Part shown: positions 8,669 to 11,903 of the stretch, one piece after another
How positions within the stretch are numbered: position 1 is the stretch's first letter
How the letters are laid out: the number at the start of each line of letters is the position of its first letter
Assembly: GCF_000499385.1 (NCBI RefSeq)
Contig: NW_013651873.1
Span: 1-11,903, forward strand
Reading direction: 5' to 3'
Length of the DNA stretch: 11,903 nt
Origin: Eimeria necatrix
Lineage: Eukaryota > Apicomplexa > Conoidasida > Eucoccidiorida > Eimeriidae
The notes under the pieces: model-generated
Told to the model about the DNA's origin: nothing
The model's database searches: none
Seen by the model: only the letters and a program-made list of their open reading frames with translations
Made by a program: the position numbers and the translations under genes

Positions 8669-8916
8669 AAGGCCAGCAGCAGCGCAGCGGAGCCAAAGCG
8701 CCCGCGGGGGAAGACAGAGGCCCCCCCAGGCTGGCCTGCAGCAGCAGCAAACAAGACTTCGACGAGCTGCAGCTAATTAAAAAAGAAGAAATGGAAAATC
8801 CCGAAAAAGAACTCGAAAGGAAAATGACAGAACTCGAAATTAATCCCCACGACAGAAAACCCGCGGGCAAGCCCTCTCACGCCCAGGGCGTGCGCTTCGC
8901 AGGCCGCTTCTACTAG
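6806..8916 (+). CDS. Unrecognised protein with coiled-coil C-terminal half
   Basis: The supported model is join(6806..7076, 7248..7472, 7820..7950, 8540..8916), with TAG at 8914-8916. The 5' edge is uncertain: ATG 6871 is in frame and could be a start, or the exon may join upstream segments. All three junctions keep frame (TG+G = Trp, CG+C = Arg, G+AA = Glu). The N-terminal half has poly-Gln and poly-Ala runs, then a conserved-looking stretch including R-T-Y-N-A-M, N-W-Y-E-D-R, A-S-E-Y-T-V-A-Y and D-W-T-S-C-Y-R-I-D-Y. The C-terminal half is a charged helix rich in Glu, Lys, Arg and Ala with a 12-Ala run, ending G-V-R-F-A-G-R-F-Y. I do not recognise the family. The N-W-x-E-[DE]-R pattern is only faintly reminiscent of short axonemal proteins; that is speculation. 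Confidence 0.75.
7077..7247 (+). other. Intron largely made of TTTAGGG repeats
   Basis: A 171-nt intron starting GTGAGGGTTTAGGG and ending GGCTGCGCAG. Heptamer arrays occupy 7080-7137 and 7199-7236, with about 60 bases of GC-rich sequence between them. The array starts three bases into the donor. Confidence 0.85.
7248..7472 (+). other. Coiled-coil gene, second exon
   Basis: 225 nt, from G (completing Trp) to TAC CG before donor GTGAGG. It encodes Y-E-D-R-L-N-P-E-L, a Gln/Ala-rich stretch, and a Trp/Tyr-rich block ending Y-R-I-D-Y. It has strong codon bias and no alternative open frame of similar quality. Confidence 0.85.
7473..7819 (+). other. Intron with CTG tract and CCCTAAA repeats
   Basis: A 347-nt intron. 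Donor GTGAGG runs into a (CTG)n tract (about 7478-7522) followed by CAG-rich sequence. Near the 3' end are about four CCCTAAA heptamers (7722-7755), opposite in orientation to those in the previous intron. A T-rich tract leads to ATTCAG. Confidence 0.8.
7820..7950 (+). other. Coiled-coil gene, third exon
   Basis: It starts C-AAT-CGG and encodes R-Q-Q-E-E-V-M-A-R-M-Q-E-L and further charged heptad-like residues. It ends ACT CGA G at 7950. The donor GTGCGC is the phase that matches the next exon, and it lies within a palindrome variant (7950-7963). The other nearby GT sites (7926 and 7976 or so) have the wrong phase. Confidence 0.75.
7951..8539 (+). other. Intron containing a 48-bp minisatellite
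   Basis: A 589-nt intron from GTGCGC to CTCCTTTTTGCAG. AT-rich, with GCATGC at 8058 and tandem 48-bp repeats over most of its second half. Confidence 0.75.
8170..8510. repeat. 48-bp tandem minisatellite, seven units
   Basis: The marker GACTTG recurs at 8184, 8232, 8280, 8328, 8375, 8423 and 8471, a 48-bp period with one 47-bp unit. Units carry the near-palindrome TTGAAATATTCAA or a variant, then AAATGTTTC and a T-rich run. Two unit subtypes (CATTTTTATGAA versus CTTTTTTCTGAA) alternate in part. Confidence 0.9.
8540..8916 (+). other. Coiled-coil gene, last exon
   Basis: The frame is fixed by the charged tail (E-E-M-E-N-P-E-K-E-L-E-R-K) and by phase with the third exon. It encodes Ala/Glu-rich helix, Ala12 from CAG repeats (8632-8667), a Pro/Gly-rich linker, then the charged tail and TAG. 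Confidence 0.85.
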
Positions 8917-8933
8917 CTGCAGCAGCAGCTGCA

Positions 8934-8971
8934 GCAGCAGCAGCAGCAGCAGCTGCTGCTGCTGCTGCTGC
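8934..8971. repeat. Perfect 19+19 bp CAG/CTG inverted repeat
   Basis: A CAG run turns directly into a CTG run at 8952/8953 with no spacer, starting 17 bases after the stop codon. In RNA it would form a near-loopless GC-rich hairpin. Confidence 0.85.
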
Positions 8972-9301
8972 AGCGGGGACTGCAGCAGGAGTTCATGCAG
9001 CTGCTGCAGTGGGGACTGGAGCAGCAGCTGCTGGCACAGGTGTGCAGCAGCTGCAGCAGCAGCTGCGCGCGCTCCAGCTGCTGCAGTCGAGCTATATCTT
9101 TTGCTGTTGCTGCTGCAGGCGTTGCAGCAGCAGCATTTGCTGCTGTGTGCGCAGCAAGCAGCAAATGCGAATGTGTTTGGATGCATTTGTTTCTTGGGGT
9201 CCGAAGGCGGCTCTGTCTGGTGTGCATGCGTTTGAAAGGCTCTTTTGCTGCTGCTGCTGCTGCTGCTGCTTTTCTTTCGAGTGTACGTACACTGCAGCAC
9301 A

Positions 9302-9322
9302 GCGCATGCATGCATGCGCGCG
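9302..9322. repeat. 21-bp alternating purine-pyrimidine GCATGC tract
   Basis: Three overlapping GCATGC/ATGCAT units flanked by GCGC, a strictly alternating tract 9 bp after the palindrome at 9280-9293. Confidence 0.85.
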
Positions 9323-9400
9323 GCGTGCTGCTGCGCGTCCGCCGCTTTTGCTGCTCCTTAGAAGCTAGCAGCAGATTATCTTTTTCCCAAAACAAAAAGG

Positions 9401-10147
9401 GAAAATAAATTTATTTATCGGTTTTGATGGCCACAAAACTTGTGGCGAATTCAGAAACTTTTAAAACTGCTGCGCCACGCCAGGTGTACGTACACCCCAC
9501 GCTTCGCCTCTCCGGAGGCTGCATGCAAAACGAAACAAATGAAATATAAATGCAATTATAAAAAGAAAAGAAAATAAAATAAATAAAATAAAATAAAACA
9601 GAATAGTGGTGCAATAGAGAACTGAAATGTCAAGAGTCTCCCTGGGGCTTTTCAGGGGCCGAATGCTGCAGCAAAAAGTGGAAAAAAGAAAATAAAAAGA
9701 AATTGAATTTTCGTTTAAATAAAACAAAATTTGAATTGGCATTCAAAGAAAATAAAAAGAATTTGAAGTGCTGTTCAAAAAGAGGAAAAAAGAATTTGAA
9801 TTGTTTTTCGTTTTGTTGCAGAAAAGGCTTTAAGTGGCTTTCTTAAGCTGTCCATACACCCCAGCGGCCAAACTGGCGGGGGCGAATTGTTCGGGTGTAT
9901 GTACACTCCGCGCTTCCAGTTTCGAGGCCTAAAGAACTAAAGGGATTAAAAGCTATTTAAAAGCTATTTAAAATCTTTTTAAAGTTTTGCTGCTCTCTGA
10001 AACCAGCACAAGGCTGGCTGCTGCTGGGGGGCTTCCCCTGAACTCTGTTGCTGCTGCTGCTGCTGCTGCCGCAGCAGCAGCAGCGAACGGGCGCCACAGC
10101 AGCAACTTGTCTACTGCTGTTTCTCGTTCTCTTTGGGCTGCCCAGCG

Positions 10148-10179
<32 letters not shown>

Positions 10180-10236
10180 CCCCAGGCCTTTACTATTAGT
10201 TTAAATTTAGTTTAAAAGAATAAAAGAATTTAAGAA
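9401..10236. other. AT-rich spacer with three palindrome copies
   Basis: Mostly A-rich sequence with TTTGAATT motifs, palindromes at 9483, 9847 and 9894, and CTG tracts near 10048-10070 and 10149-10175. An acceptor-like TTTTGTTGCAG ends at 9821. No convincing gene. Confidence 0.6.
9822..9940 (+). CDS. Weak candidate terminal exon
   Basis: After the acceptor-like site ending at 9821 a phase-2 frame of 39 codons runs to TAA 9938-9940. It passes through two palindrome variants (Leu-Ser-Ile-His-Pro; Gly-Cys-Met-Tyr-Thr-Pro). It has no upstream exon and no recognised family. Chance is a serious alternative. Confidence 0.15.
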
Positions 10237-11131
10237 ATGAAATGGATTAAAAAAGGAAAAGGAAATGCAGAGGAAAACGAAACGCACAGGAAGAGTGGCG
10301 AGACACCCGAGCCGCGGCGGCGAGCGTCGCATTCAAGAAGGGCCGGAGGCGACGGCTGGGCTCAAATTGGATTTAAATTTGCAAATAAAAACAAAAATAA
10401 AATAAAAAGAAATAAAATAAAACAAAAGAAACAAAGTTGGCGAAAACGGAGAGAAAAACGCAGACACTTGAGCAGCAGCAGACACGAACCGACAGCAGGC
10501 GCTGGCGGGCTTCGCGCGCGCGGAAAGCGGCGGTTTAAAAAGCCCCGAGGACTTAAAAGGAATTTAATTAAATAAAATTAATAAAATAAAACAAAACAAA
10601 TAAGTTTTTAATTTGTTTCCAAGTGGAATAGACAGCGGAAAAGGGGGGCTGGCAGCGGCAGCCCCGTGACTGTGTGGCAGGCGCTCGAGCGCTGTTTTTG
10701 CTGCTGCTGCGTTTCTGCTGCTGCTCGAAAGCTCTAATTGCATTAAATTGCAATAATTGAATTTGTTTAATGCAGAAAATGAATTAAAAACGACAAATTC
10801 GCCTCCAAACTGCACACCGGCGCCGCCGAGTGAGCGCCAGCTGTCCGCAGTGCGCCTTCTCAGGTGTACGTACACCCGAAACCCACCCCTTCCACTTCCC
10901 CCTCTTCCTTCTGCCGCCGCCATTTCTGTTTCTTTCTGCTTCCTGGCGCGCAGCAGCAGCAGGGGAGCCCCGCAGCAGCAGCAGCTGCTGCTGCGTCGCC
11001 CAAAGGCAGCTCTTTTGCTGCTGCTGCCGCCCTGCAGCTCTTCGTGGCTGCTGCGCCGCTCTCGGGGCCCTTTGCTGCTGCGCTGCTGCTGCGGGGCTCT
11101 CCGCCGCGCTGCTGAGGCCGTGGGGCTCGCC

Positions 11132-11166
<35 letters not shown>

Positions 11167-11340
11167 CAGGGCTTGCCCGCTGCAGTGCAGCGCAGCAGCA
11201 GCCACAGCAGCAAGCAGCAGCAGCAGCAAGCGCGGGGGACGCCCGCCGGACCTCGTCGGCTGCAGCAGCAGCTGCTGCTGCTGCTCGTTGGCAGCAGCTT
11301 CGGTGGGGAGTCCCTGAGCCTTCGTCTTCTTCGCAAGTCC
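10237..11340. other. Low-complexity stretch without a supportable gene
   Basis: It comprises a Lys/Arg-rich plus-strand frame (10237-10575) of doubtful reality, AT-rich sequence around 10560-10620 and 10735-10800, a palindrome at 10863, and CAG/CTG-dense GC-rich sequence from 10950. Several frames on both strands stay open across the last part because the repeat lacks stop codons in all frames. Confidence 0.5.
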
Positions 11341-11344
11341 CACC

Positions 11345-11387
11345 AGCTAGCTAGCTAGCTAGCTAGCTAGCTAGCTAGCTAGCTAGC
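11345..11387. repeat. (AGCT)n tetranucleotide microsatellite
   Basis: About ten uninterrupted AGCT units. The repeat is self-complementary and the only one of its kind in the window. Confidence 0.95.
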
Positions 11388-11496
11388 CAGCTGCCCTCGA
11401 GTTGCTGCTGCTGCAGGCGCCCGCGCCTCAGTCCGCCCTGAGTGTGTGTTTGCTTCTCGCGGCTGCGGCGCTGCTGCAGCAGGCCTGCTGCGCGCT

Positions 11497-11498
<2 letters not shown>

Positions 11499-11537
<39 letters not shown>
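11499..11537. repeat. CAG tract before the start codon
   Basis: Twelve CAG units and a CAA immediately upstream of ATG 11538. It is either 5' UTR or an in-frame poly-Gln. Confidence 0.9.
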
Positions 11538-11697
11538 ATGGACCCTGCTGCTGCTGCTGAGCAGGAGGGGGGGGCCCCCATGGAAGTGGATGGAGACCCA
11601 ACAGAGGGGCCCCCTTCTGAAGAAAGTTTGGAGTTGGATTTGTTCTTGAGAGAAGCAAATGGGGCCCTTTCCTACAACGCCTTCGACGCCCAGCCCG
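11538..11697 (+). CDS. First coding exon of an unrecognised acidic protein, partial
   Basis: ATG 11538 sits in AGCAAATGG, close to the coccidian start context. It opens M-D-P-A-A-A-A-E-Q-E, then M-E-V-D-G-D-P-T-E-G, then E-E-S-L-E-L-D-L-F-L-R-E, and ends A-F-D-A-Q-P plus one base at donor GTAAAC. That is 53 codons plus one base. Upstream in frame are 13 CAG/CAA codons preceded by TAG (11496-11498), so either ATG 11538 is the start or the TAG is an acceptor and the exon begins with poly-Gln. Acidic, hydrophilic N-terminus; no family recognised. The rest lies beyond the right edge. Confidence 0.7.
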
Positions 11698-11760
11698 GTA
11701 AACCCTAAACCCTAAACCCTAAACCCTAAACCCTAGGCCCTAGGCCCTAGGCCCTAGACC
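11698..11760. repeat. CCCTAAA/CCCTAGG array at an intron start
   Basis: The splice donor GTAAAC runs straight into five CCCTAAA/CCCTAGG-type units, then CCCTAGG variants. It is the same heptamer family as the other arrays, in the opposite orientation to those at 3005, 5141 and 7080. Confidence 0.9.
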
Positions 11761-11818
11761 CTGTGTGCTGGGAGCGGGGCAGCGGGGCCACCTGGGGCCC
11801 TTTCTGAGACCCCTTGCA

Positions 11819-11819
<1 letters not shown>

Positions 11820-11903
<84 letters not shown>
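11820..11903. repeat. CTG tract running off the right edge
   Basis: At least 27 uninterrupted CTG units, the longest in the window, within the presumed intron of the last gene. Confidence 0.95.

Larger units (their letters stand above)
8917..9400. other. CAG/CTG-rich stretch after the coiled-coil gene
   Basis: Dominated by CAG and CTG runs on the same strand, with GCATGC sites at 9223 and 9304-9317 and a palindrome at 9280. Frames on both strands are open but consist of runs of one residue, so no gene is called. It may hold the 3' UTR of the preceding gene. Confidence 0.6.
161..10876. repeat. Dispersed 14-bp palindrome family GGTGTAYGTACACC, 21 copies
   Basis: Copies start at 161, 1588, 2734, 3117, 3395, 3436, 3483, 3841, 4029, 4185, 4482, 4837, 4880, 4963, 5875, 7950, 9280, 9483, 9847, 9894 and 10863. 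Nine carry the perfect 12-mer GTGTACGTACAC (161, 3483, 3841, 4029, 4482, 5875, 9280, 9483, 10863). Five have TATG in place of TACG (3436, 4185, 4880, 4963, 9894). Three have TCTG (1588, 2734, 4837). The other four are more divergent. Half-sites occur near 1419 and 4504. The spacing is irregular and the copies have no common longer flank, so this is not a tandem repeat. Function unknown; a binding site for a dimeric regulator is one possibility. Confidence 0.9.

Noticed and set aside
8773..9395. Overlapping minus-strand frames of 160-180 residues
   Set aside because: They consist of Ser, Leu, Gln and Cys runs from CAG tracts and partly oppose the well-supported last exon of the coiled-coil gene.
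10237..10575. Plus-strand 112-residue Lys/Arg-rich frame starting with ATG
   Set aside because: Much of it is AAAT/AAAA-rich simple sequence. There are no conserved blocks, so chance remains likely.
10564..11343. Minus-strand 259-residue frame, longest on that strand
   Set aside because: It stays open because CAG repeats lack stops in every frame. It starts at GTG and ends in AT-rich low-complexity sequence, and competing frames on both strands are equally open.

Overview
The window looks like nuclear DNA of a coccidian apicomplexan, most likely Eimeria. The reasons are established features of that genus that are visible here: dense CAG/CTG trinucleotide tracts read as poly-Ala, poly-Gln or poly-Ser, many interstitial telomere-like TTTAGGG heptamers, genes with many short exons, and long AT-rich simple-sequence introns. 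No bacterial, viral or transposon coding signature was found.

Layout. (1) 141-2972, plus strand: the last five exons of a cullin. I assembled them by matching splice phase at every junction. They run from the C-terminal part of the cullin core, through the winged-helix and linker, to the neddylation site and the Y-T-Y-V-A terminus. The introns are almost entirely (TTTA)n, (TTA)n and (TTAA)n. (2) 2973-about 5860: a long stretch with no supportable gene, holding telomere-like arrays, CAG tracts and the densest cluster of a dispersed palindrome. (3) About 5867-8916, plus strand: unresolved coding-like segments, then a well-supported four-exon 3' part of an unrecognised protein with a coiled-coil C-terminal half. 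Its introns contain telomere-like repeats and a 48-bp minisatellite. (4) 8917-11537: CAG/CTG hairpins, AT-rich spacer, more palindromes and low-complexity GC-rich sequence without a convincing gene. (5) 11538-11697: first coding exon of a third plus-strand gene whose intron opens directly into CCCTAAA repeats; it runs off the right edge.

The most unusual feature is a 14-bp self-complementary element, GGTGTACGTACACC and close variants, in 21 copies across the window. It is strictly alternating purine-pyrimidine in its 12-bp core, often lies near GCATGC palindromes, and occurs in intergenic DNA, in an intron, inside two cullin exons (read in two different frames) and across a predicted splice donor. 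It behaves like a small dispersed element that tolerates, and may enter, coding sequence.

The three genes have no obvious shared pathway. The cullin would scaffold a ubiquitin ligase; the other two are unrecognised.
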